A stretch of DNA of 38,858 nucleotides from JAKLQR01 sp963753165. GTDB lineage: Bacteria; Nitrospirota; Thermodesulfovibrionia; Thermodesulfovibrionales; SM23-35. Numbering within the stretch: position 1 is the first letter of the stretch; every line of letters starts with the position of its first letter. The translations under genes and the position numbers were made by a program. Where the stretch lies: contig CAVWBP010000004.1 in assembly GCA_963753165.1 (NCBI GenBank), positions 1 through 38,858 of the forward strand, in the 5' to 3' direction. Under the pieces are notes generated by a model. It did no database searches. It saw only the letters and a list, made by a program, of their open reading frames with translations, and was not told the origin of the DNA. This document shows, one piece after another, positions 26,022 to 35,042 of this stretch.

Positions 26022-26219
26022 ATGCCCTATGTACGGGTACGTGAGAGTGACTCTTTCGAGAACGCGCTGAAAAGGTTTAAGAAACAATGCGAAAAAGAAG
26101 GCATACTCTCTGAAATTAAGAAGAGAGAGCATTTCGAAAAGCCAAGTGTAAAAAGAAAGAAAAAGGCAATTGCTGCTCGCAAGAAATCTCTCAAAAAAAT
26201 AACAGTGGCGGTCAGATAA
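26022..26219 (+). CDS. rpsU: 30S ribosomal protein S21
   Basis: 65 residues, basic: MPYVRVRESDSFENALKRF, QCEKEGILSEIKKREHFEKPSVKRKKK. This is the whole S21 protein with its usual lysine-rich C-terminus. An extended G-rich run (GGGAGGGGGGGGG) precedes the start. First gene of the macromolecular synthesis operon; its stop shares one base with the yqeY start (TAATG). Confidence 0.97.
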   Translation: MPYVRVRESDSFENALKRFKKQCEKEGILSEIKKREHFEKPSVKRKKKAIAARKKSLKKITVAVR

Positions 26220-26668
26220 TGTCCCTTTTACAGAAACTCGATGATGACCTGAAATCTTCACTCAAGGCATCAGACAGTTTAAGGGTTTCTGTTGTGCGCA
26301 TGGCCAGGGCAGCCATAAAATACCGTCAGATCGACAAGGGCGCTGAACTGTCGGATGACGATATTCTCTCTGTACTCTCTGTACTTGCAAAACAGAGAAG
26401 GGAATCTATTGAGCAGTTCTCAAACGGCGGAAGGGAAGAACTGGCTGAAAAAGAACGTCAGGAATTGGCAATCCTCCAGTCATACCTCCCTCAACAGCTG
26501 ACTGCAGAAGAACTCGACAGGCTTATTACAGAAGCAATACGGGAAACTGCTGCGCAAGGGCCTCAGGACTTCGGCAAACTTATGCGCCTCGTCATTCCGA
26601 GAGTCAAAGGCGCTGCTGACGGCAAGGTTGTCAGTCAGCGCGCAAAAGACCTCCTTGAGAAAACATGA
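26219..26668 (+). CDS. yqeY: GatB/YqeY domain protein
   Basis: 149 residues. Typical YqeY: LLQKLDDDLKSSLKASDSLRVSVVRMARAAIKY, ELSDDDILSVLSVLAKQRRESIEQF, LPQQLTAEELDRLI and FGKLMRLVIPRVKGAADGKVVSQ. It resembles the tRNA-binding tail of the amidotransferase GatB, but its role is not established. In many bacteria it lies between rpsU and dnaG, as here, coupled by ATGA-type overlaps on both sides. Confidence 0.95.
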   Translation: MSLLQKLDDDLKSSLKASDSLRVSVVRMARAAIKYRQIDKGAELSDDDILSVLSVLAKQRRESIEQFSNGGREELAEKERQELAILQSYLPQQLTAEELDRLITEAIRETAAQGPQDFGKLMRLVIPRVKGAADGKVVSQRAKDLLEKT

Positions 26669-27639
26669 GACTCGGGAACCTGTACAGAAAAGCGGTTGCA
26701 ACAGGCATAGAGAATGATCCCAGAGGAAAAACCTTCGTCCTTCAGGAACTCGACCGCAGGAAAAAAGAATTCAGCAAACTGAACCCTGATGAAAGGGATT
26801 TCTTCGACTCCGAATCTCTTGAAAACCCTTATTCCGACTCCCGGATACTTTTCGGAGACGCAGACTCTGAAGTCATCACAATATTTACCGGGATAGATAT
26901 CGACGTCGGTGAGATATTGCTTGCCGATACCCTGCGTGCGAGGGGGAAGAAAATCGACCTGCTCCTTTCCCATCATCCTTCAGGAAGGGCTCTCGCAAAC
27001 CTCTCATCGGTCATGCAAATGCAGTCTGATATTCTCAACACCTACGGGGTGCCGATCAATATCGCCGAGGGGCTCATGGACGGAAGGATCAAGGAAGTGG
27101 AAAGAAAACTCATGCCAATAAACCATACAAGAGCTGTTGATGCAGCCCGGCTTCTTGGCCTCCCCTTCCTCTGCCTTCACACTCCCGCCGACAATATGGT
27201 TACGACATTTCTCCAGCGGCTTTTTGACACCGAGAAGCCTTATACGCTTTCCGATGTGCTCACGCTTCTCAAAGATATTCCGGAATATAAAACCGCGGGA
27301 AAAGAAAGTTTCGGACCGAATATCCTCCTCGGCCAGGGCGACAGGAAGGCAGGAAAAATCTTCGTCGATATGACCGGCGGCACAGAAGGTTCAAAAGAAA
27401 TATTCGAGAGCCTCACCCTAAGCGGCGTGAATACAATCGTGGGGATGCACCTCAGTGAAGATCACAGAAAAGAGGCCGAGAAGAATCATCTGAATGTGAT
27501 CATCGCAGGACACATTTCAAGCGACAATATCGGCCTCAATCTTCTCCTCGATGAGATTACACAAGGCTTTTCCTGCGAGATACTCGAATGCTCCGGATTC
27601 AGAAGATTCAGTCGTTTCACTGCTGCGCAGGCTGAATGA
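26665..27639 (+). CDS. NIF3-like (DUF34) metal-binding protein
   Basis: 324 residues. Metal-ligand motifs of the NIF3 family occur in order: LLLSHHPSGRA, CLHTPADN and GMHLSEDHRKEAEKNHLNVIIAGHISSDN. The first 80 residues are an extra charged region not found in the shortest family members. The family binds two metal ions; its biochemical task is not settled. It overlaps yqeY and dnaG by 4 bases each (ATGA), so it belongs to the translation/replication operon. Confidence 0.85.
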   Translation: MRLGNLYRKAVATGIENDPRGKTFVLQELDRRKKEFSKLNPDERDFFDSESLENPYSDSRILFGDADSEVITIFTGIDIDVGEILLADTLRARGKKIDLLLSHHPSGRALANLSSVMQMQSDILNTYGVPINIAEGLMDGRIKEVERKLMPINHTRAVDAARLLGLPFLCLHTPADNMVTTFLQRLFDTEKPYTLSDVLTLLKDIPEYKTAGKESFGPNILLGQGDRKAGKIFVDMTGGTEGSKEIFESLTLSGVNTIVGMHLSEDHRKEAEKNHLNVIIAGHISSDNIGLNLLLDEITQGFSCEILECSGFRRFSRFTAAQAE

Positions 27640-29328
27640 AATCCGAGGGCCTTCCTGAAGAGATAAAAGCCCGCCTGGACATTGTTGAATTCATTTCGGA
27701 TTATGTTCATTTGAAGAAATCCGGACAGAACCTGAAAGGGTTGTGCCCTTTCCATACTGAAAAGACCCCATCCTTCATGGTCAGTCCTGAAAAGCAGATA
27801 TTTCACTGTTTTGGGTGCGGAACAGGGGGTGATATCATCACCTTCCTCATGAAGCAGGAAAGCCTTTCATTCGGTGAAGCAGTCGCCTATCTTGCAAAAA
27901 AAGCAGGGATCAGTATGCCCGCCTTTCAGTCCGGTGAAGGCGCCTCTTCCGAGAAACGCACCGCGCTCCTTCGCGCGAATGATGAGGCCTCGAAATATTA
28001 CGTGAACAATCTTAAAAATTCTTCGGGGGCGAGCGCGTATCTGAAAAAGAGGGGCCTTACCACAGAATCTCTCGCAATATTTTCCACTAGGGTATGCGCT
28101 GGGTGAAAGGGATTCACTGCTGAAGCACCTGAAAAAACTCGGCTTCCCTGAATCAGTGATGAAAGATGCGGGGCTTATCGCAGCGGAGGGAAAGGGGTAT
28201 CGTGACTGGTTCAGAGGGCGGATTATGTTTCCGATATGCAACACCAGGAAAGACGTAATCGCTTTCGGCGGCAGGGTTATGGATAATTCCCAGCCGAAGT
28301 ATCTCAATACACAGGAAACTGCGGTATTCAAAAAAAGCGATACCCTGTACGGCATTCATCTCGCAAAGGATGAAATCCGGAAGAAAGGATACGCGCTTAT
28401 CGTTGAAGGGTATCTTGACGTTATTGTCTGTCATCAATACGGCTTTCTCAACACGGTCGCACCTCTCGGAACCGCACTCACCACAAGGCACCTGCGGAAA
28501 CTGAAACTTCTTGCCAGGCAGGCCATTCTGGTTTTCGACGGCGACGATGCAGGCATTGCCGCAGCACGGCGGTCTCTTGCGTTTATCTGTGAAAATGATC
28601 TCCATGCAAAGGTTCTGCTTCTGCCAAAGGGCGACGACCCGGACAGTTTCCTGAAGAAAAACGGCAGTGAAGCATTCAGGAATGCCCTTCATCATACGAT
28701 GTCCGCAATGGAATTCATTCTGAAGACCGCAAAAGGCGAACACACGGAGACGGTGCATGAAGCGCTCGGGATCATCTCCTCCGTACACGACAAAATTCTG
28801 GCAGATGAACTGCTTGGCGAACTCGCTGACAGGTCGGGAATTCATGAAGCGGTATTGAGAAGCGAACTCGACAGGTTCAGAAAAAAAACAGCGCCGGAAC
28901 AGTTCTCCGGAAAACAGTCTGCGTTTCCGGTTGCGTCGCTGCACCGTGAGGAGTATCTCCTGCTGAGCGCTCTTATCGCCTGTCCGGAGAAGGCGGAAAG
29001 CATTCTTCCGGAACTGAACACCGAGGACCTGCAGAATACCGCTATCAGGGCTATCTTCCGGAAAGTGAAAACATTTTCCGGAGAGTTAACACCGGAATCC
29101 CTGCTTGATCTGGCTGAAGAAAAAGACCGGACACTGATCACCGGGCTGACGCTGAACCCCGGGTTTGACCCCGAACATATTGACAGAAATATCACTGATT
29201 GCTTACAAACAATAAAGCGAAAAAAAGATGAGGAGAAACGGATACAGGCAGAGGAAGCGAACAATGCAGAAATTCTCAATTCTCTCCTGAAAGAAAAACG
29301 GAAGCGCATTAAAGGGATAAAAGAATGA
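27636..29328 (+). CDS. dnaG: DNA primase, one frameshift
   Basis: Makes RNA primers for replication. The CHC2 zinc finger (CPFHTEKTPSF ... HCFGCGTGGD) and the N-terminal domain run from the ATG at 27636 to about 28083. The frame then hits a TGA at 28104. Reading the TTTT at 28080-28083 as TTT gives LAIFPLGYALGERDSLLKHL and continues through the Toprim domain (ALIVEGYLDVI, VFDGDDAGIAAARRSL) to 29328, total about 563 residues, normal length. Since primase is essential, a sequencing error is the simplest reading. It overlaps nif3 and rpoD by 4 bases. Confidence 0.9.
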
Positions 29329-30896
29329 AACAGTATTTCGATTACTTTGACTATGCTGATTATCTGAAAAATTATGACGGAGACAGAGATGAACTTTTCC
29401 TTGCCACAGGAGAAGAGGAAGAAAAGACCTCTGAAGAGGAGGAAGAGAAAGGTTCGGATTTTATAGAAGGCGAGAAGGATCCTGTCCGCATCTACCTCAA
29501 GGAAATGAGCATCGTTCCTCTTCTCACAAGGGAAGGAGAAATCGAGATCGCCAAGAACATGGAAGAAGGGAAGGAAATAGTCTCCCGGGTGATCTTCTCT
29601 CTTCCGTTCGTGCTCAGAAAACTCATCTCCCTGGGAAAATTGTCGCAGAGCGGCGATGCGCCGCTTACCGACATCATTCAGGGCAGCGATGACGAAACTG
29701 AGGATGATCTGTTCCTTGAGTACAAAAGGTTCTTTGCCATCACAAAGGAAATAGACCATCTCAACAAAAAGAGAAGCCAGCATCTCAGGAAGCTCAGGGA
29801 AGTCACGAAAGGGGAAAAACCGCCCTCGAAACGCGAGTCTTCCGGAAAAACAAAGAACAGATCAGGTGCTCTCATCGCACTCCTCGAACAGAACAGGAAC
29901 GAGATACTGGAAAAAGTCGGTCAACTCCGGTTAAAGGACGATGTAGTGCTCGCGTTTTCGGAAGAACTCAGGAAGTCTGTTTCAGAAGTGGAAGCGCTTC
30001 AGAGAAAGATATCAAATGCCGGCAAACGGGCAAAGAATCTGACCGCTGAAAGAAAAAAGGCCATTTCTGCATATAAAGAGAGGATCAATGAAAAGGAATT
30101 CCTCTTCGGAATGAAAGCAACGGAAATGAAAAAGGCGCTGCGGGTCCTCGTCGAAGGAGAACAGGAAATTCATAATGCACGGAAAGCCATGATCGAAGCG
30201 AACCTGCGCCTTGTCATCAGCATCGCGAAGAGGTACCTCGGGAGAGGACTCAGTTTTTCCGACCTCATTCAGGAGGGAAACAGCGGACTCATGCGGGCAG
30301 TGGATAAATTCGAGTACAAGCGCGGATACAAATTCAGCACCTATGCAACCTGGTGGATCCGTCAGGCAATCACACGGGCACTCGCTGATCAGTCGAGAAC
30401 CATACGCATACCGGTTCACATGGTCGAGACGATTAATAAAATAACAAAGGTCGCACGGGAACTTGTACAGGAAATCGGACGGGAACCGACACCCGGGGAG
30501 ATCGCTGACCGTTTGAAAATCCCTGTTGAGAAGGTGAGCAGTATCCTTAAGATTTCAAAGGAACCGATATCGCTCGAAACCCCGATCGGTGAAGAAGATA
30601 CTCACCTGCGTGATTTCATCGAAGATAAAGCAATGCCTTCACCTCTCGATTATGCGATCCATGATGATATGAAGAAAAGAATTGACCAGATACTCTGTTC
30701 GCTTCCTTCGAAAGAAGAAAAAATCATCAGAAAACGCTTCGGCATCGGTGTTGACTTCCCTCACACCCTCGAGGAAGTAGGACTTGAGTTCGATGTTACC
30801 CGGGAGAGAATACGGCAGATCGAGGTGAAGGCTATCAGGAAACTGAAACACCCTTCACGGAGCAAATGGTTAAGAGAATTCATCGAAAAGTCTTGA
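29325..30896 (+). CDS. rpoD: RNA polymerase primary sigma factor (sigma-70)
   Basis: 523 residues. Region 1.2 starts near residue 52 (DPVRIYLKEMSIVPLLTREGE), after an acidic, Asp/Glu-rich leader instead of a long region 1.1. Region 2 is complete (NLRLVISIAKRYLGRGL, DLIQEGNSGLMRAVDKF, YKFSTYATWWIRQAI), then region 3 and the region 4 helix-turn-helix (LEEVGLEFDVTRERIRQIE). A basic non-conserved insert lies between 1.2 and 2. Last gene of the rpsU-dnaG-rpoD operon, with ATGA overlap to dnaG. Confidence 0.96.
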   Translation: MKQYFDYFDYADYLKNYDGDRDELFLATGEEEEKTSEEEEEKGSDFIEGEKDPVRIYLKEMSIVPLLTREGEIEIAKNMEEGKEIVSRVIFSLPFVLRKLISLGKLSQSGDAPLTDIIQGSDDETEDDLFLEYKRFFAITKEIDHLNKKRSQHLRKLREVTKGEKPPSKRESSGKTKNRSGALIALLEQNRNEILEKVGQLRLKDDVVLAFSEELRKSVSEVEALQRKISNAGKRAKNLTAERKKAISAYKERINEKEFLFGMKATEMKKALRVLVEGEQEIHNARKAMIEANLRLVISIAKRYLGRGLSFSDLIQEGNSGLMRAVDKFEYKRGYKFSTYATWWIRQAITRALADQSRTIRIPVHMVETINKITKVARELVQEIGREPTPGEIADRLKIPVEKVSSILKISKEPISLETPIGEEDTHLRDFIEDKAMPSPLDYAIHDDMKKRIDQILCSLPSKEEKIIRKRFGIGVDFPHTLEEVGLEFDVTRERIRQIEVKAIRKLKHPSRSKWLREFIEKS

Positions 30897-30998
30897 CCAT
30901 AAAGAAATCAATATTCTATAGTAAAGATTCTGAGTAATCGCTCAGAAACTGGAAACACGGTTTTTTGTGCCCTGAACGCTCGATGCTTCACTAAAGAA

Positions 30999-31074
30999 GG
31001 GCCCATAGCTCAGCTGGTAGAGCTACCGGCTCATAACCGGTTGGTCCCAGGTTCGAGTCCTGGTGGGCCCACCA
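30999..31074 (+). tRNA. tRNA with anticodon CAU (Met, or Ile2)
   Basis: 76 bases with encoded CCA. The acceptor stem GGGCCCA/TGGGCCC is perfect. The anticodon stem ACCGG/CCGGT closes loop CTCATAA, anticodon CAT. GGTTCGAGTCC is the T-arm. The first acceptor pair is G-C, so it is not an initiator. Elongator Met and lysidine-modified Ile2 cannot be separated by eye. Confidence 0.93.
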
Positions 31075-31084
31075 TACTGGTGAT

Positions 31085-31804
31085 ATGATAACTATGAATG
31101 AACAACTCAAGAACCTGATAGAACTTCAGCAGATTGACCTTAAAATTATTGACCTCAACAATCTGATCGGCGATATCCCAACAAGAATCGCGGCCGCAGA
31201 ACTGCCGCTTAATGACTCGCAGAGAGCACTCCGGGCAGGAAAGGAAAAACTCGAATCTCTCGAAAAAAGGAAACGCGACAGGGAACGGGCACTTGATGAA
31301 ACCGGAGAGAAGGTCAGGAAACTCAAGGCACGGACTTCCGAGATAAAAACAAATAAAGAATACCAGGCTCTTCTTACAGAAATCGCCTCGGTCGAAAAAG
31401 AACAGTATGCCGTAGAGGACGGAATACTTCTCATCATGGAGGAGATGGAGAACGCATCACAACAGGTCAAAGCAGAAGAAGCCATATTCATAAAAGAAAA
31501 AGAGAAGATCGATGCGGTAACGCAGAAGGTAGAAGCGGAAAAAACCGCCTTCGACCAGGAGCTCGCACAGCTTAAGGGCCTGCGTGCGGAAATAGCACAA
31601 ACCATCGAGAATGAACTTTACGAAGAATATATCGACCTCCTCGGCATTCACAGGGGGTATGCAGTGGCAGAAGCGCGGGGAGAAATTTGCCAGGGATGCA
31701 ACATGAATATCCCGCCCCAGCTCTTCGTCGAACTGAAAAAGAATGAGGTCATCTTCCACTGCCCACAGTGCCGCCGTATCCTCTATTATAAAAACAGCGA
31801 GTAA
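31085..31804 (+). CDS. C4-type zinc-ribbon coiled-coil protein
   Basis: 239 residues. A long heptad-patterned coiled coil (about residues 5-175, rich in Glu, Lys, Ala, Leu) precedes a zinc ribbon with CQGCNMNIPPQ and CPQCRRILYY at the C-terminus. This is the widespread family with a zf-RING_7-like end, of unknown function, possibly nucleic-acid binding. GGTGAT just before the ATG supports the start. It lies between a tRNA and rnpB, a layout that suggests RNA-related work but does not prove it. Confidence 0.9.
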   Translation: MITMNEQLKNLIELQQIDLKIIDLNNLIGDIPTRIAAAELPLNDSQRALRAGKEKLESLEKRKRDRERALDETGEKVRKLKARTSEIKTNKEYQALLTEIASVEKEQYAVEDGILLIMEEMENASQQVKAEEAIFIKEKEKIDAVTQKVEAEKTAFDQELAQLKGLRAEIAQTIENELYEEYIDLLGIHRGYAVAEARGEICQGCNMNIPPQLFVELKKNEVIFHCPQCRRILYYKNSE

Positions 31805-31995
31805 GCAGTCTTTTTACCAGTCTGGAAACCCATTTTCCCCGCTTCTTTCTGATGCATAGCCATGGTTTTTAAAGGCGTCTTGTTTCTATAATCTTTATCC
31901 CGATCCAAGAAAACCAGGAACATACCGTATGTTTTCTGATAAAAAACTCTTCCAAAATTTTAGTAATCATTATATAATAATAAGACTTTATTATA

Positions 31996-32392
31996 GGTCG
32001 GAGCAGGTAAAGTGGTCGCTCCGTAAAGGCAAAGACCTTTTCGGAGAGGAAAGTCCGAGCTCAGCAGGGCATGGTGGTCGTTAACAGCGACTGGGGGCGA
32101 CCCCAAGGAAAGTGCCACAGAAAGGGAAACCGTCCCGACAGATGTCGGGATAAGGGTGAAAAGGTGAGGTAAGAGCTCACCAGCCGGGGTGGCGACATCC
32201 CGGGCTTGGAAAACCCCACCATGAGCAAGGTCGAATAGGTTCCGCTTTGAGAGGGGCCCCTTCGAATCTCCCGTCCTACTTGTGAGGGCTGGAGAGGCGG
32301 GACGGGTAAAGACCGCACGAGTCTGCCGGCAACAGCAGATCTTAGATGAATGACCACAGATACAGAACTCGGCTTATGCGCCTGCTCTGACC
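31996..32392 (+). ncRNA. rnpB: RNase P RNA, bacterial class A
   Basis: About 397 bases. The ends pair as P1 (GGTCGGAGCAGG with CCTGCTCTGACC). Conserved core segments are in order: GAGGAAAGTCCGAGCTC, CCACAGAAAGGGAAACCG, GAGCAAGGTCGAATAGG and AGATGAATGACCACAGA. It is the catalytic RNA that matures tRNA 5' ends. A TATAAT at 31973-31978 could be its -10 box. No protein in this stretch is believable. Confidence 0.96.
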
Positions 32393-32405
32393 AAAAACAG
32401 TTGAG

Positions 32406-32486
32406 AGTGAAAAGTGAAGAGTTTAGAGGGAGAAAATGGAATTACAAATCTTTTCCTCAATACTCATTCACTTTAAACTTTTCACT
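32406..32486. repeat. Inverted repeat between rnpB and the LysR gene
   Basis: AGTGAAAAGT (32406-32415) and ACTTTTCACT (32477-32486) are perfect 10-base arms with further imperfect pairing inside (GAGTTTA and TAAAC). Probably a MITE/REP-like unit; it fills most of the short gap and no terminator T run follows. Confidence 0.5.
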
Positions 32487-32523
32487 TATAACATTTAACT
32501 GCTGGTTTTTCCGGAGGGCATGA

Positions 32524-33432
32524 ATGGAAGATCACAAACTGAAAGTCTTCTGTACCGTAGCCGAAACGCGGAGCTTTTCAAAAACTTCCGAAATAATTCA
32601 TCTTACACAACCTGCCGTCAGCCTTCAGATTCAGGCACTTGAGGAAAAATACGAGACGAAACTGTTCGACAGATCCTCAAACACGGTTACCCTCACTCCT
32701 GCCGGCGAAACGCTCTATAAATACGCAAAGGAGATCCTTGCCCTCTATGCATCCGCTGATAAGGCCATCGGGAAACAGACCGGTATTGTGAAAGGGAGCA
32801 TTGCCGTCGGCGCAGGTTCAAATATCGGCAACTACCTCCTTCCCAGCCTCATCACCGAGTTTCGGAAAGCTCATCCAAAAATAAAAATATACCTCCACGT
32901 CAGCAACACGAAAAGGGTTGTTGAACTCCTCAATGCCGGGAATGTAGACATCGGCCTTGTGGAGGGAGACGTAGTCCGACAGAAGATGGTGGTGAAAAAA
33001 CTCCTTTCCGATGAACTCGTTGTAATCGTTTCACTACACCATCCCTGGGCAAAGAAAAAAGAAGTTTCCGTATCCGACATCGTAAAGGAGCCTTTTATTT
33101 TCAGGGAAGCGGGTTCGGGAACCCGTCAGGTTATCGAGAAATTCCTTGCACGGCATGGGATCACCCCTCATGACATGAATATAAGCAGTATCCTCGGCAG
33201 CACGGAAGCAATCAAGTATGCGGTCGAGAACGGACTCGGTGTTTCGATTATTTCCCGTTGGGCTGCGCGGAAAGAAGACAAGTACGGAATATTACGCCTG
33301 CTGAATATCAAAGAGGAAAAGATCGTAAGAGACTTCTCGCTGGTACTGCATAAGAATTCCGTCTCATCGAACTCCCTTGAAGAATTCCTTACTTATCTGA
33401 AGTCTTACCCGTACGAGAAGTTGCTGCAGTAA
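32524..33432 (+). CDS. LysR-family transcriptional regulator
   Basis: 302 residues. The N-terminal winged helix has KLKVFCTVAETRSFSKTSE and LTQPAVSLQIQALEEKYETKLFDR; the rest is a two-lobed periplasmic-binding-protein-like effector domain (VGAGSNIGNYLLPSLI, NAGNVDIGLVEGD, REAGSGTRQVIEKFL). It resembles the CysB/YeiE-like branch, whose members respond to small anions or metabolites. The effector is unknown. GGAGGGC lies about 5 bases before the ATG. It stands alone, convergent with the GH57 gene, with only 5 bases between the stops. Confidence 0.9.
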   Translation: MEDHKLKVFCTVAETRSFSKTSEIIHLTQPAVSLQIQALEEKYETKLFDRSSNTVTLTPAGETLYKYAKEILALYASADKAIGKQTGIVKGSIAVGAGSNIGNYLLPSLITEFRKAHPKIKIYLHVSNTKRVVELLNAGNVDIGLVEGDVVRQKMVVKKLLSDELVVIVSLHHPWAKKKEVSVSDIVKEPFIFREAGSGTRQVIEKFLARHGITPHDMNISSILGSTEAIKYAVENGLGVSIISRWAARKEDKYGILRLLNIKEEKIVRDFSLVLHKNSVSSNSLEEFLTYLKSYPYEKLLQ

Positions 33433-33437
33433 TCGAA

Positions 33438-35042
33438 TTACGGCTTGCTGCGGAAAACCGAATAACTGATATTCTTAAATATCCTGTCCCTCTCTTCCAC
33501 TTCTCCCAGCCATGTCGCAGAAATATTGTCAGAGACAATTGAATCGTAGAGGCGGGTAAATTTTCTGATATGTTCTTCAAACCTTTCTTTCGCATATCCC
33601 GTAGCAGTGCGGTTCTTCATGATAAACGTCCAGTCGCTCTGCTGGGCAAGGAGTAGTTCCCGCGCAGCCTGGTTTATAGCCCTTCGCTGTTTCCCTTCCG
33701 ACTGAGGAAAGGTATCGGCAAGCAGAACCATGCGGTCAGCTGCCCTGAAAAGATGCCGGTATACATAATCATTCGCTTCGTTCACCCATACTTCACTATA
33801 CCCCTTTTCCCCCCAGCTCGAAATGGATGGCTGGGAAACCTGCAGGGCAGAACGGCCGGCGGCAACTTCTTCCAGATACTCCGAAGGAGTGATCATCCTG
33901 AAATTCTTTTGTTCGCGATGCATTATCCTGAACAATGCGTCGAGCCACTCAGGGCCTTCGAACCACCAGTGTCCGAAGAGCTCAGCGTCATAGGGAGCGG
34001 TGATAACCGGCTTTATCCCCAGCCGCCCGTGCAGATACTCTATCTGGTTCCCTCTGCTCTGGAGAAAATGGTACGCATGCTCTTCGGCCTTTTTTAGTGC
34101 CCGTTCTCTCTCATAAGGTTTTTTGTTATGGGTCTTCCCCGTTATCCGGTAATATTTCAGACCTGTAAAGGTGCGTATTCCGTCCGGATGCAGATATGGT
34201 TTGAGGGAATCCGAATCGAGATCGAAACCGATGTCCCGATAAAAATCCCTGTACGAAAAATCTCCGGGGTAGCCTTCTATCGAAGACCATACCTGTTTGG
34301 CCGATTGATTGTCCCTGCCGAAAGCAACAGCCCCTGAAGGGCAGCGTACAGGCAGGGAGGCCCCAAACCCCGGAGTTGGGTCACCGTGGAGTATCCCGTG
34401 GGTATCGACGAAGAAATAGTTTATTCCCGCCTCAGTCAACAAGGCATCAAACCCCGGGATATACCCACATTCGGGAAGCCACATGCCGCGCGGCTTCCCG
34501 CCAAAATTTTCCCTGTGCTGCTCAGCGCCGATGAATATCTGCGCCCTTACCGCCTGAGTGCGATGCGACAAGGCAGGAAGGAAGGCATGGGTCGCAGCGG
34601 TAGTGATGAGTTCAACCTTCCCGGTCCCGGACATGGTCTTAAACGCTGAGACGAGGTCTCTTTTATATACGTCTTCGTATAAATGCAGGATTCTCCTGAA
34701 CCTTTCGTGATACATGGTCACGACAGGTTCAAAATGGATATCTCCTTTAGTCCTCGAAAGCTCCCTTTCAGTGAACGCAATCATTTTTCCGAGATAGTGT
34801 GTATATCTCTGTCGGAGGAGCGGATCATGGAACATCTCAACGAGTGTCGGACTGAGAGATATCGTAATCCTGAAATCAACCGAATCATGAATAAGCCTTT
34901 CAAACATGTCGAGAAGGGGAATATAGGTCTCGGTGATTGCCTCGAAAAGCCATGTCTCTTCGAGAAAATTGTCATGCTCCGGATGACGTATATAGGGAAG
35001 ATGTGCGTGAAGCACGAGACAGAGGAACCCGCTGGTTCTCAT
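33438..35042 (-). CDS. GH57 family glycoside hydrolase, likely 1,4-alpha-glucan branching enzyme
   Basis: 534 residues. N-terminal GH57 signature LCLVLHAHLPYIRHPE; the nucleophile Glu in MWLPECGY and the acid/base Asp in APYDAELFGHWWFEGP; then the C-terminal DUF1957-like helical domain. This length and motif set fit the branching-enzyme subfamily, acting on cytoplasmic glycogen-like glucan, rather than an amylopullulanase. The start overlaps the lptG stop by 4 bases, so it is translated from the lptF-lptG message, an unusual partner. Confidence 0.88.
   Translation of the reverse strand: MRTSGFLCLVLHAHLPYIRHPEHDNFLEETWLFEAITETYIPLLDMFERLIHDSVDFRITISLSPTLVEMFHDPLLRQRYTHYLGKMIAFTERELSRTKGDIHFEPVVTMYHERFRRILHLYEDVYKRDLVSAFKTMSGTGKVELITTAATHAFLPALSHRTQAVRAQIFIGAEQHRENFGGKPRGMWLPECGYIPGFDALLTEAGINYFFVDTHGILHGDPTPGFGASLPVRCPSGAVAFGRDNQSAKQVWSSIEGYPGDFSYRDFYRDIGFDLDSDSLKPYLHPDGIRTFTGLKYYRITGKTHNKKPYERERALKKAEEHAYHFLQSRGNQIEYLHGRLGIKPVITAPYDAELFGHWWFEGPEWLDALFRIMHREQKNFRMITPSEYLEEVAAGRSALQVSQPSISSWGEKGYSEVWVNEANDYVYRHLFRAADRMVLLADTFPQSEGKQRRAINQAARELLLAQQSDWTFIMKNRTATGYAKERFEEHIRKFTRLYDSIVSDNISATWLGEVEERDRIFKNISYSVFRSKP

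Noticed and set aside
30928..30947. TTCTGAG/CTCAGAA hairpin after rpoD as an intrinsic terminator
   Set aside because: The 7-bp stem has no T run after it, so termination is not supported; it may still be a processing or leader structure before the tRNA.
32061..32357. 98-codon minus-strand frame
   Set aside because: It lies wholly within rnpB.
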